From Atriophallophorus winterbourni (Eukaryota > Platyhelminthes > Trematoda > Plagiorchiida > Microphallidae), in NCBI GenBank assembly GCA_013407085.1, contig JACCGJ010002762.1, forward strand, positions 1 to 64,000: a DNA stretch of 64,000 nucleotides, read 5' to 3'. A model generated the notes under the pieces. The model was given only the letters and a program-made list of their open reading frames with translations, did not search any database and was not told the DNA's origin. The translations under genes were made by a program, and so were the position numbers. This document shows, piece after piece, positions 22,453-32,712 of the stretch. Each line of letters begins with the position of its first letter. The first letter of the stretch is position 1.

Positions 22453-22804
22453 ATTTTGCCCGGCAAAAATTTAAAAATATCTATAATAATAACTATGAAA
22501 TTATTGGCGTTTAACTTTTTTGTGAAAGTTTGAAAAATCTTCACAGATAATTTCTTGTTTAATTGATTTCATGGTACAAATAATGCGGTGGTCTGCAGCA
22601 GAATAATTAATTTGCTGAATATTGAGACATCTATCAAGCATTGTATGAATATATTTTCTGCGCTTCATTCATTTCGGACATTTAATCCCACATCAAAATC
22701 ACCCCTAATGTCTAAAAATTACATTGTTATCCTCATCTGCTTGCATTTTTATTACACCCAACACACAACGACGAAAATGCAGGCAAGTGAACATTTTTCC
22801 TTAA

Positions 22805-23053
22805 TCCTATGGGTTCAACCCCATCACTTGTGATTGAACAGGCTATTCGTGCAATCCCTATTCAACGGTGGTTTCAAAGCTCATACCTAGATAAATTACT
22901 ATATTTTTCTTTAAGGGAAGCAACCTAATCTTGAGTGTGCGTATTAAAGAGCGAATGAAAGCTGATGGTCGAACTGCTGATTTGCTCGTAGAGAATAGTT
23001 TGTGGACCGACACACGGTTACCAAATGGATTGCATTTTGTGATTGAACTATGA
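22805..23053 (+). CDS. Unrecognised coding-like fragment
   Basis: One frame reads NPMGSTPSLVIEQAIRAIPI then QRWFQSSYLDKLL. A +1 shift, or a short intron ending TTTTTCTTTAAG, leads to GSNLILSVRIKERMKADGRT, ADLLVENSLWTDTRLPNG and LHFVIEL with a stop. The composition is protein-like, but I recognise no family. It could be an exon of a plus-strand gene, a processed pseudogene or chance. Confidence 0.3.
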
Positions 23054-23734
23054 TTTTTCAATAAACCTTTCTAATAATTAGGATACATGGATCCTGATTA
23101 ATTTGGTCTTCCAATGAATGATGAATTTTCCAGCAGCATGTCAATAGAAAGCATATGCAATTGATTTTTAAGAATAAAAAGAAAATATGACTTAATTCGT
23201 GTACACGAATTTTCAGCAATCTAAAGTATCTAGATGTACCCCGTTGGATAAATCGTATGGAAAAGATGGTATGGTTATTGAGTAGGTTGATTTTGTGCCA
23301 TAATCGATAGATCCAACGCATTGGTTTAGCCAAAGAAGCGGTCTGTGAGAGTTAAAATTCACTGACCAACTTCATGAATTAGGCACGTAACAAGTGTATT
23401 CACACGCTTTCACTGTGCTACAATGAATTTCATCTATATCTTTAGACATTTTTAGACGATCAGGTATCAGAATTCTTCATTGGCAATTGCGCCAACCGAG
23501 TAAAATGATATACAAATCGTGGGGATCTTTTCGCAATCCGTGGTTCACGGTCCTCCACTCTATCTCACTAGTCATTTAGGGGTTATGCTTTCATTTATGC
23601 TAAATTCTGGGGATTTAAGTATTGGCCGTGACCTTTGACCTTGTGTTTTCTTGTTGCAAATGAAAAACAAATTTTCGCAAGAAACGTTTGCATATATTCC
23701 AAAAACTGAAAAAAGTATCTGTAATTTGTTGTGC

Positions 23735-23870
23735 TCACAACATTACCACAATGTTTTCGTCTTATATAAGCGTGTCGAGCGCTTGGTCAAGAATCACTTT
23801 GTGATAATGTATATGAACATCGGGATTTTTAGTTAGAATCCTATACAACAGTGGCATACAAGTATAACTT
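23735..23870 (+). repeat. Interspersed repeat, partner at 51785-51930
   Basis: AAGCG-TCGAGCGCTTGGTCAAGAATCACT..GTG and GTGGCATACAAGTAT are shared with the plus strand at 51820-51930, including the frame KRxExLxKNHxVI. It is the downstream half of the repeat whose upstream half carries the hammerhead-like remnant. Confidence 0.55.
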
Positions 23871-24078
23871 TGAATAAATTTAACTTCGTAGGAAACTTAA
23901 TATACAGGTTCATTTTTTTAAACTACGCGTCCTGACATTTGAAAAAATCGTTCAGTTAGGATGCCTTGTGCAAGGAATTTAGAGATGACCACGATAAATT
24001 TTGCTGGCTCCTTCTCGACTGGTCGGGCATATGACGCTACTCAAATGTGCCAGTCTGGAGAAACATTCATGAAGACTT

Positions 24079-24325
24079 AATCGCAATCGGTCAAACGGGG
24101 TCGGTAGCTCAGGCCGTAAGTCATGAGACTACAATGGTGAAGGTCCTGGTTTCGAGTCAGATCCGATACAGGATATGCAGTGCTGATGAGCTCTTATGAG
24201 AGTGAAACTCGAGTCCAGTGCTTCCAATGTGGACCGTTGTGATACACTTTGTGAATATTTCGAAGGACTTGGTACTGATGAGTAGACGCAAAAAATAATG
24301 AACAAACTCTCCAAACACCTTTGAA
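24079..24325 (+). mobile_element. tRNA-derived SINE with embedded hammerhead ribozyme
   Basis: The head at about 24099-24167 resembles a tRNA: GGTCGGTAGCTCAGGCCG as A box region and GGTTTCGAGTC as B box, the internal RNA polymerase III promoter. It cannot be a functional tRNA, because the arms between the boxes do not fold as an anticodon arm. The body holds a hammerhead at 24177-24221 and ends in AAACTCTCCAAACACCTTTGAA. A second copy lies in inverse orientation at 53186-53404, with a better B box (GGTTCGAATCC). SINEs with a hammerhead, such as Sm-alpha, are known in schistosomes. This one has a different loop and helix III sequence from what I remember of that family. Confidence 0.8.
24177..24221 (+). 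ncRNA. Hammerhead ribozyme in SINE
   Basis: CTGATGA (24183-24189), a 5-bp stem II GCTCT/AGAGT with loop TATG (one G-U), GAAA (24204-24207), palindromic helix III ACTCGAGT, and C24215 as the GUC cleavage base. Helix I pairs GCAGTG with CAGTGC, with one G-G mismatch. All conserved core bases are present. Confidence 0.8.
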
Positions 24326-24819
24326 TTTAGAGTAAACTAGTCAAATTAATTTAAGGTTTCGACGCAGCTGTTTGCCGCATATTGATTATATACATTTATT
24401 ACCAATAAGCGCTTTCAAAGGTGCGTTTATTTTGTAACAACGCCTTGTTAATAGTTCGATGGATGAATGCCAAATTTTAAGGTTATTTCGAAAAGTGTAT
24501 ATTCATCTTCTTGACTTGAGCAATGCAAACCGCAGATGCTTCAGATGCACAATTATTCAGAGGATAAGATAAACAAGTCACAACCAAAATTACAAAAAAT
24601 GAGAAAGTAATGATTATTTTTCATTCAATCCTTTTCTCGTCACTTGGCTATTTTCAAATACATTATAAAATCTACCCTAGATGATAATAGATGATGCATT
24701 TTAGAGGTATACTGATTGTTTGTATGTGGAAAATCCTAAAGTTGACTATTTTAAACGGACTTATCACACATTATTAATTAATAGCACATCATTGGAATCA
24801 TTTCTATTTAGAAACTTAC

Positions 24820-24834
24820 GCAAGCCTATGATAG
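24820..24834 (-). CDS. Putative 15-nt micro-exon
   Basis: Acceptor CCAACTCATTCTAG, exon CTATCATAGGCTTGC, donor C|GTAAGTTTC. Open in phase 1 (IIGL). An internal AG would allow a 6-nt version that also keeps phase. Confidence 0.45.
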
Positions 24835-25219
24835 CTAGAATGAGTTGGATAAAATTAAGGCGTTTGATTGATAATTTGACATTGCATTAAAAACACTACG
24901 GTCAAACCAGAAACGATGAATCAAAATATTACACGGTCCTTAGTAGGAAGTCATTGTAAATGTGCTCTTTATCGGCGATGCAAGCTTAATTGATGGATAT
25001 TTATCCAAATGAGTGGAACATGTTTAAACTGGGTAAAATATTACTTTTCAATTTTTACATTTCAACATATCAGAAAAGGATTTTGACATCAAAGTGAACA
25101 AAAGGACTACACGGCAGCGTAAGTTACGAGCCAGTTTGCAAGGCAGAATATATTAGTGAAGTTTATGGTATTAACCTTTTTGTAATCCTGGATTTATTGC
25201 TTCAATTCTTGCAGATTAC

Positions 25220-25237
25220 CCGGCTCGTAAGAATATC
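25220..25237 (-). CDS. Candidate 18-nt micro-exon
   Basis: Acceptor GTAAATTAACAG, exon GATATTCTTACGAGCCGG, donor G|GTAATCTGC. Open in phase 1 (YSYEP). The sites are moderate. Confidence 0.3.
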
Positions 25238-25639
25238 CTGTTAATTTACGTTATATCAAATACTTATCCTGAACAAAACAATCACGAACTACACGCAGAC
25301 TGTAAGCCCAAGTGTAATAACAAGTTTATCGTTATAATATCATCGCTAATCATATTCTTCGAGCTTCTGTATTTAATTCAAGCAATGGATATACCCGTGA
25401 ACTGAACCTCAGTTGAAGCAAAGCAAGTACATATTTACGTACAAACTCAGTGTACTAACCACCTTTTTGTTGACCCCGTACGATAAACTTGTTTGGCTAT
25501 CTTCCTCGAATTCTGTATATTGCAAACTCTGGTAATATGCAGTGATATTCGTTTTGAGTAATCATGGAATACTGAATATCGGATGAATAAATTTGATTCA
25601 TGCTGCGTTATGCGGTTGGGAAAGGGTGGGTAAGATAGA

Positions 25640-25880
25640 AGAAGGAACTGTCAGGTGGCGAACATTTGGCCAATTATTTCTTTTCTGTTTCGATGATTGT
25701 CTCGATTCATTCCTGAGGTCAACCTGTCCAACACTAATCGCGTTCATCAAAAAATCCCCCACACACGAGAAAGCCGATTGGTGAAACGCGTTTATTACGC
25801 ACAAGACAATTAACAAAGCACACGCATAGCTTATATAGGCAAAACAAACAACCACAACAATGATCCTCAACATACTTATA
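25640..25880 (+). repeat. Interspersed repeat family, copy 2 of 3
   Basis: CGATTGTCTCGATTCATTCC, GAGGTCAACCTGTCCAACACT, GCGTTTATTACGCACAAGACA and TGATCCTCAACAT match the copies at 8330 (plus) and 52965 (minus). Confidence 0.65.
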
Positions 25881-26489
25881 TGCGACTATCACCTTCTAGA
25901 GGATGAGTCAGCTTCAATGAAGTCTTTTGGGAATTTGGGTTCAAAGCGGCGTCCCCAGCACCACTCGGTGTTTGTTCAAGTCAGTTTCTCTATTCTTTGC
26001 ACAACGAAGTGCGATCTGCAAGGCAGCAGAGAGTTGCCAGAAAGAGGTGGTGTGCACAAACTAACCGTCTGCCAGACTCTGTTCTAGGTTTTTGCTCAGG
26101 GTTTTCTCCCGAAACCCGAATATCCCGCAAGGCAGCTGAGGTTGAAAATCAGGGTTTTCCTTCCCTTAGATGAAATGCCCTCCGAGGATTACGAGCTACA
26201 TCTGCCCGAAGCAAACTAATTTACAGTAGCCAGTCACTCACCCTAGCCCCTTCAACTATTGGTAGAAGCAGTTCCGCCGGGCTCTGAGAGCCATTCGTGC
26301 AGGCCAGAAGCTGGAATTGGTTGACAGAGGCTATTCGAGACGCGAACCATATGGGAGCATTCTATAAACAGTGAGTGCTTATCCTCACTGCCTCCCCAGG
26401 CTATGACAACAACATGTCCCTTCCGCATGTCACTTCGATCTGATTTGGTAGCTGATTTTATACAGACCGGTATATTTCAAGCCATCGCC
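25881..26489. other. Unassigned, relatively G+C-rich stretch
   Basis: No long frame and no match within the window. Composition differs from the flanks, so it may be the body of the retroelement whose end is the repeat at 25640-25880. Confidence 0.3.
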
Positions 26490-26745
26490 ACGCAGGGCTC
26501 TTTTGACCGACATTGACGAAATGCATATCATTCGATTGCGGCTGACTTTGACCATCTTTCGAAGATGTTGTCGCCCGAAAATTTCAAATGCAAACCTTCC
26601 GAAATCTGAAATATTCCGAGTTTGCGATGATTGTCACCGCTTCATGCTCGTGTGTTGTGACGGAAAGTGGAATGTTACATAGCATTTGAAAGTTCGTGAT
26701 TAGAACTAATCGCGAATGCCCTTAGCGCATCCACAATAGATCAAG
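26490..26745 (-). repeat. Repeat related to 43745-43995
   Basis: CGCCACGCAGGGCTCTTTT, GACCGACATTGACGAA, ATCATTCGATTGCGGCTGAC and GAAGATGTTGTCGC are shared with 43755-43865. The minus frame of the 43-kb copy (GFGMVALKRFERQHLRKYEM) is interrupted here. It may be a decayed gene or transposon. Confidence 0.55.
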
Positions 26746-26989
26746 CATTTCCAGCCATGTTTGCATATGACTTATCGCTTATTTATTGGTCACTTGGCTT
26801 ATTTGACGTCACATGGACAGCTTTGAACTTTGAATACATGCATCGAAGTAATCTATACATCTTGAACCTATGGATTTACATGTGCCATCCAACCGATCGA
26901 AAACAGTTTCTGCCATATGGATTTTTACCTGATTTCCTGAACTGCTCAGTAAGCAAACAAATCACGGTTTTACTACATATGTTATTCGT

Positions 26990-27075
26990 AATTCCCATAT
27001 TATTCTGTGGTTTATGTAAAGCTATATTATTTTTAGACCATTAAATGTAATTGAAATAAATTTAATTGAATGGAT
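26990..27075 (+). mobile_element. LINE-A 3' UTR fragment
   Basis: GTGGTTTATGTAAAGCTA, TATTTTTAGACCATTAAATG and TTGAAATAAATTTAATTGAA match the LINE-A terminus in a diverged form. Confidence 0.45.
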
Positions 27076-27165
27076 CTTGGATGATTTTCATGTAACAAAA
27101 TTTGAAGGAATGTGACGTGATGCTACATCACCAAACTTGGAGTAATGAAAAATAATTCAACTTAC

Positions 27166-27186
27166 TTCTCGGGTAATTGTTCTCAA
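27166..27186 (-). CDS. Putative 21-nt micro-exon
   Basis: Acceptor GATTTGGATTTTAG, donor GAGAA|GTAAGTTG. The 21-nt exon is open in phase 1 and codes ENNYPR between split codons. Strong donor and acceptor. Confidence 0.5.
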
Positions 27187-27540
27187 CTAAAATCCAAATC
27201 AAATGGAAATAGGCAACTGAAGTTAACGCATCTAAACCATCAAATATTTATGAATCATTCTACAATATGGAAATAATGTAACTGATTATAAAAAGAGCTG
27301 ATAATCTGTTTCAACGCAAACCTTTTGAAAATTGGCTCAGAATTTTAAATCATCCGTAATTTTCGTTTAATTACATTTCACTGTATGATATTATAACTAA
27401 AAGATTTGATTTCGCAAAGTGCTTTCAATACGTGTGTTATTAAATTCTGTTAAATTATAAACGTGTCATTTAATTAAGAGTTGTCAACATTCCACTGTAA
27501 TCAAAGCTCAATAAATATTAAGGTACTCCATTGATTGTAC

Positions 27541-27624
27541 CTTCATCACACACCACATGAACAGTTTCACGCTGCTCAATATCATCAACTAGGAACTGTA
27601 CATTCAAGATCCACATGACGTGAA
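27541..27624 (-). CDS. Putative 84-nt phase-1 exon of the MEG
   Basis: Acceptor CTTCTGCCAATTTTCCACTAG has the best pyrimidine tract of the series. The exon runs 84 nt, entered and left in phase 1, and codes HVMWILNVQFLVDDIEQRET then VHVVCDE. The donor G|GTACAATC is weak. If it is not used, the frame continues eight codons to a TAA at 27518, making this a terminal exon. A larger exon among micro-exons is usual in MEGs. Confidence 0.4.
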
Positions 27625-27699
27625 CTAGTGGAAAATTGGCAGAAGTATTTGTGCTTTTAAGCCGCTGTTTGGTAAGGTTGGCACAACCAAACATTTTCA

Positions 27700-28690
27700 A
27701 TCAGATGTGCCAGAACGCATGTAGATGGTGCTAAACCAATAATCATGAACAATTTTACTTATACACCCTTCAAAACTAGTTGCTGCATTCATTGGGTGCG
27801 CGTTTGTTTCTTACGGAACTTCCTACCGTCAGAGGTTGCACAATCATCTAGTTAAAGAAATTTCAGGAACTAACTGGATAAATTTATTTTCAGTAATTCC
27901 TCTTTAAATATCATTTGTATAAATTAATTGAGAAAATTCACAGGACATTTAACCTAACGAAACTTTTTCTATCCTACCTAGACAATACACGAGATTTTTC
28001 TAACTGCATAGCCGTCTATCTTCCTAGTGCCTCACGTTTATTGTCCTTGTACGAATATAATTTGGAATTTTACAGCTAGAAGCTTTTTACACCATAAATG
28101 TCTAAATCTCGAATATTCTTGATGTTCTGGAGTACCGCTTTTTCTTGCCAAATTGGAACCAGTAAGCACTAGCGTCTAGCGCTTATTTTGGATGATGTAA
28201 AGAGAAAAAAGGGTTAAGTAACTTCATAATGTAGTCAAACTGAGCTGATTTTCAATAATATTGATGCCGTCATACATTTTACTGGATGTAATGTTTTTGA
28301 ATATTTTAATTTCATACAGGTGAAAACATTCGCGACATCTCATTTTTGAAAACCAAAAGCTCACTCTTTGTTATCCTGGGTAATACTGATTGATCGGATA
28401 ATAAATGACAATTGTTAACGCAATTTGGTTGATATATTTTTATATTAGTAAATTTCTTATTTATTGAATTATAATTATAATATTTTCGCTATTATAGGAG
28501 AGAACTTTGAAGGTGTCAAAATGAATAATAAACTGTTCCGAAATGTATGCTCTTAAAGAGATCCATTCCTTTATTAAAATGCTAGGGGTTCAGCATCATC
28601 TTACAAATATAGCATTCATTTCTCTTCCACTCAGTCAATATACCATTGCTCAAGAAATTCTATTCTTTCGTTCTTGACGTCGGCAAATAC
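27700..28690. other. Putative MEG intron
   Basis: One micro-exon candidate at 28365. Otherwise no gene, repeat or RNA recognised. Confidence 0.35.
28365..28385 (-). CDS. Candidate 21-nt micro-exon
   Basis: Acceptor ATCCGATCAATCAG, donor AAAGA|GTGAGCTTT. Open in phase 1 (LPRITK). A nearer AG (ACCCAG) would give 11 nt and break phase, which lowers confidence. Confidence 0.3.
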
Positions 28691-29028
28691 CGAACGCGAG
28701 GCCATTGTTAAAATTTATCAAGTGATATAATACTTATGATTTCAATATTAAGATTTTCCGTTGCCACCAGTATATATCAAATCATCCTAAATTTGAACGA
28801 CCCCAAAGCAACACAGCGGCAAACTTTTGTTTACAAATGCAAATAAGGCTTTGATCAATATGAAAACTTCATCGCTTTCTCTTAGAATTTCAGGTTTCCT
28901 TGTCGGTGGATGGATGAAACGGGTGTTTTTGTGTTATTTGTTCAACCAGTTCGTCAAAACACAATCGGAACACAATAAAAGTGTCAACAGAAATCAGAAG
29001 AGCTTTTACAAATCAACGATTGACTCAC

Positions 29029-29043
29029 TCTTCGTTTGCCACG
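29029..29043 (-). CDS. Putative 15-nt micro-exon, copy in unit 1
   Basis: AAAATATTTAG|CGTGGCAAACGAAGA|GTGAGTCAATCG. Open in phase 1 (WQTK). Identical to the exon in unit 2. Confidence 0.5.
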
Positions 29044-29636
29044 CTAAATATTTTGATATATTCAAAATAAAAAAGATTTTCATGAATATACATGTATGCT
29101 TCATTAATAAGGTAACAGAGAATTGGTCTATCTAACATGTGGCTTTTTAATCCTGATTAAGAAAATACGTTAAGTAAAACACTGTTTCCTTATTTCAATT
29201 AGCAGTAGACCAGGACCGAAGTAAACGCATGAATATTCCGTATCAATAATTAACTGATGGTCTCCAGTAAAATTAGTAGTATCTCTAACTTGTTGACTAT
29301 GTTGCGAGGCCATTGTTAAAATTTATCAAGTGATATAATACTTATGATTTCAATATTAAGATTTTCCGTTGCCACCATTATATATCAAATCATCCTAAAG
29401 TTGAACGACCCCAAAGCCACACAGCGGCAAACTTTGGTTTACAAATGCAAATAAGGCTTTGATCAATATAAAAACTTCATCGCTTTCTCTTAGAATTTCA
29501 GGTTTCCTTGTCGGTTGATGGATGAAACGGGTGTATTTGTATTATTTGTTCAACCAGTTCTTCAAAACACAATCGGAACACAATAAAAGTGTCAACAGAA
29601 AGCAGAAGAGCTTTTACAAATTAACGATTGACTCAC

Positions 29637-29651
29637 TCTTCGTTTGCCACG
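29637..29651 (-). CDS. Putative 15-nt micro-exon, copy in unit 2
   Basis: Same exon and splice sites as in unit 1 while several intron positions differ. The acceptor lacks a strong pyrimidine tract. Confidence 0.5.
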
Positions 29652-30085
29652 CTAAATATTTTGATATATTCAAAAGAAAAAAAGATTTCCATGAATATAC
29701 ATGTATGCTTTATTAATAAGGTAACAGAGAATTGGTCTATCTAACGTGTGGCTTTTTAATCCTGATTAAGAAAATACGTTAAGTAAAACACTGTTTCCTT
29801 ATTTCAATTAGCAGTAGACCAGGACCGAAGTAAACGCATGAATATTCCGTATCAATAATTAACTGATGGTCTCCAGTAAAATTAGTAGTATCTCTAACTT
29901 GTTGACTATGTTGCGAGGCCATTGTTAAAATTTATCAAGTGATATAATACTTATGATTTCAATATTAAGATTTTCCGTTGCCACCAGTATATATCAAATC
30001 ATCCTAAAGTTGAACGACCCCAAAGCCACACAGCGGCAAAGTTTTGTTTACAAATGCAAATAAGGCTTTGATCAATATAAAAACG

Positions 30086-30589
30086 TCAGCGCAATGTCAT
30101 TGCAGTATCTTCTAGGTACTTTTATTACCTTGAGTTTCAGCAAGCTATTCCAATTGTATAATTAATATTTAACAGCAGTCATTCATCACATGCAAAATTT
30201 CATGAGTTGAAATTTAGTGGAAATATAATGTTTTGCGATGTTAACACAACATGGGTGCCGCATATTCACGTAGTTACATAGGTTAATATTTATGGTTTTC
30301 GGCAGTGGGCCATGTCTGGTTTCGTTAACTTGGTATTCCACTCCAACGTAACTGCTGGGCGCAAGCTCGAATCTTAATCGTAGATGATTACTTTAAATCG
30401 GTAGAAAGTTACTCTATCATTGTATGAAATATAGCTCGACATGCTAAAATTTATAAGTTAGAATAGAATACAATTTTACGCGTAGCACAGTCGAACATAC
30501 GAGGATACAAGCTGCACTCAAATAATACGGAGAGCTTTGGTTTGATTTTTATTTATTTTCAAAGGTGGTTTACACTGCGTGTTGCCCAT
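30086..30589. other. Putative MEG intron
   Basis: No gene or repeat recognised. Confidence 0.35.
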
Positions 30590-30960
30590 ACTACCACAGC
30601 GCCGCCTAGGCTGGCTGGGTCAAGTTTGCAGAATAGAAAATGAACGTATTCCAAATGTTATACTCTACGTAGAGTTGAAATCAAGAGGTCGACCATTGGA
30701 CTGACAGCACTTTCGCTACAAGTAGAAGTTGCTCTTGACCGCTCACTTAAGAGGAACTGTGTAAAGCGTCATGAGCATGCTAGGTAATAGCAGATACTGC
30801 TTTCAGTGTGTGATCTAAGATCAAGCCAATAACGATCCACCGATTACCGCCAATCGTTGTACGCGCTACGGGAGAGATTGTTCCTCGCAAATTGGATTGT
30901 TTAGTCATTCGTTGAACCATCCATGTGCAACCATCTTGGGAATTTTACGGAGGAAGTTAA
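30590..30960 (+). mobile_element. LINE-B 3' fragment, decayed
   Basis: RRLGWLGQVCRIENERIPNV and a shortened basic region lead to CGRDCSSQIGLFSHS-like remains at about 30860-30915. Large internal losses. This copy lacks the CAA tail. Confidence 0.65.
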
Positions 30961-31829
30961 CATTTGATATGTGACCGGTTAGATTCAATTTTTGAATCAC
31001 ACAGTGAATGTCATGCATTGGCTCGAAAAAACAATCTTCAATTATATAATTTTCCAGCACACTTGTCAGCAAGCTTTGTGTTTCTTAAACTTACCAACAA
31101 AGCACATTACGAAGAGGACCCCCCTGCATTGTCTTGGTTTAACGCGATACTTCTAGGGTCAATACAGTTCACTAATCTAACTCAATCTTTTGACCATGCG
31201 TAAACTAAAATTGTTAAGGACATTTCGCTTGCAAGAAAGTGTACAAATAAAATTTTATTTGCAAATGTGGATTTTTATTCATGGTCATGGGCTGAACACC
31301 ATCTGCTTGTGTATGGGTACATGTGCTTTAATTCAACTCATTCAACGGCGACTTAGAAGCGCAACATTTTTCTCTTTTTTGTTTCTGTAAATACCTAAGT
31401 TATTATTTTAAACACCTAGTACTAATAAGGACATACCATTCCCAAATTTAGCGTCAATTCATATCGAAATTAGGTAAATATTATCAGCCGAAATAATTGT
31501 TCACGTGACGTATTATATAACTCGATGAAACTTAATACCGGGTACTGTATTTAGAAATGATCGAAGAATATGAGAGATGAATTACACAATCATGGGCATG
31601 CACATGATAGATACGTTGATAACATTCAAAAGATTATTTCTGATACAATTATCATTCGTTAGGTTCAACTTCGGCATTTAACCATGGAACATCCAGCGGG
31701 CAAATTCTTAAATGACATAAAAATAACCATCTGCGTTGATTGTAAACACCTTGATCAAAACAGATGCATTCAAAACAATATGACTAGATGTTCATGATGA
31801 TGGTTCACTTATTGATCGCATTACATCAG

Positions 31830-32712
31830 CATGAGCAAGACCAAAGTCTTTGGTCAAGGGACTGTATCGCCTCCAATCATCACTGTTGAAAACTGCCCGC
31901 TTGAACCAGTACATCATTTTACATATCTTGGTTCAACCATTGCGGATAACTTCTTGCTAGACACGGAGATTGACCAGCGGATTTACAGAGAAGCTGTCAT
32001 TTTGTCCCGATTGAACTCTCGTGTTTGGGGTAACTGCAAGCTGACTGTAGAGACAAAGATGATGGTATACAGCGCGTGCGTACTTAAGGCTTTATTGTAC
32101 GGCAGTGAAACCTAGACCACCAACGCAAGACACGAACGGAAGCTGAATGCTTTCCATCTTCGAAGCATTCGTCGTATCTTGAATATATCGTGGATGGACA
32201 GAGTTACTAACGCTGAAGTGCTTTCAAAAGCTGGTCTACAGAGCATGTTCACTGTCGTGGCTTGGTCATGTCTATAGAATGGATAATGGTCGTATTCCGA
32301 AATATCTACTCTATGGTGAGTTGCAATTAGGAAGTCGACCATTGGGCAGACCGCACTTGCGGTACAAAGGCGTTTGCAAAAGAGATATGAAAGCTATTGA
32401 CAATGACCCCGCGAGCTGGTAAGAACTTGCTCTTAACCACTAACTTTGGAGGCATTGTGTTAAGCGTCGTCTGCAAGCCGGGGATGAGCAGATACAGCTC
32501 TCGCCTGCTGAACGCAGATCACGCCGCCGGCGTGCAACTGATGCAATACAACAGAGTTCTGACTATCGTTGCAAGCGCTGCGGGAGAGATTGTTCCTCCA
32601 GAATCGGACTGCTTAGTCATTCAAAAAGCTGCAAAACATGAAATTCATTCGATTGTGATGTACATCCATGGTCGACATCCACCGACAGAGGACAACAACA
32701 ACAACATCATAC
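31830..32712 (+). mobile_element. LINE-B 3' half
   Basis: SPPIITVENCPLEPVHHFTY, LGSTIADNFLLDTEIDQRIY, LSRLNSRVWGNCKLTVETKM and LLYGSET give the region after the RT catalytic core. A stop then breaks ETWTT, and the frame goes on with HERKLNAFHLRSIRRILNIS and VLSKAGLQSMFT. A deletion removes the start of RLRWLGHV. The tail finger appears as CGRDCSSRIGLLSHSKSCK at 32578-32634, and the 3' UTR ends in a CAACAACAACAACATC run. It is the most complete LINE-B 3' end here. Confidence 0.82.

Larger units (their letters stand above)
18656..22600. repeat. Tandem duplication, 1.59-kb unit, copy 2, split by LINE-A
   Basis: Homology to copy 1 runs 18660-20028, stops at GAATATCAA, and resumes at TCCTGTTAAAACATTTTGCC (22440) to about 22590. 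The 2.4 kb between is a minus-strand LINE-A. About ten bases of the unit at the insertion point (TGTTGCTGCC in copy 1) are lost. Confidence 0.88.
22601..24078. other. Putative MEG intron
   Basis: Besides the coding-like piece at 22805-23053 and the repeat at 23735-23870, nothing was recognised. Frames on both strands are short and unconserved. Confidence 0.3.
24326..25590. other. Putative MEG intron
   Basis: Contains the candidate micro-exons at 24820-24834 and 25220-25237. Otherwise AT-rich DNA with nothing recognised. Confidence 0.35.
28696..30085. repeat. Tandem repeat, 608-bp unit, 2.3 copies
   Basis: Unit starts are at 28696 (GCGAGGCCATTG), 29304 and 29913; the third copy stops at about 30085. 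Identity between copies is about 97%, so the duplication is recent. Each full unit holds one 15-nt micro-exon on the minus strand. The 102-codon plus-strand frame in copy 1 is broken in copy 2 by single changes and is probably not a gene. Confidence 0.92.

Noticed and set aside
24099..24167. tRNA gene
   Set aside because: A and B boxes are present, but the arms do not form a proper anticodon stem and the unit is a repeated SINE head.
24271..24290. CTGATGAGTAGACGC in the SINE, also 53205-53215 on the minus strand
   Set aside because: Starts like a hammerhead core, but no stem II and no GAAA follow; it is just SINE body shared by both copies.
26250..26265. 14-nt interval before GTGAGTGAC (minus)
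   Set aside because: Good splice sites, but not a multiple of 3; it breaks phase.
28827..29135. 102-codon plus-strand frame in the 608-bp repeat
   Set aside because: The 97% identical second unit breaks it into pieces without compensating changes, so there is no sign of coding constraint.
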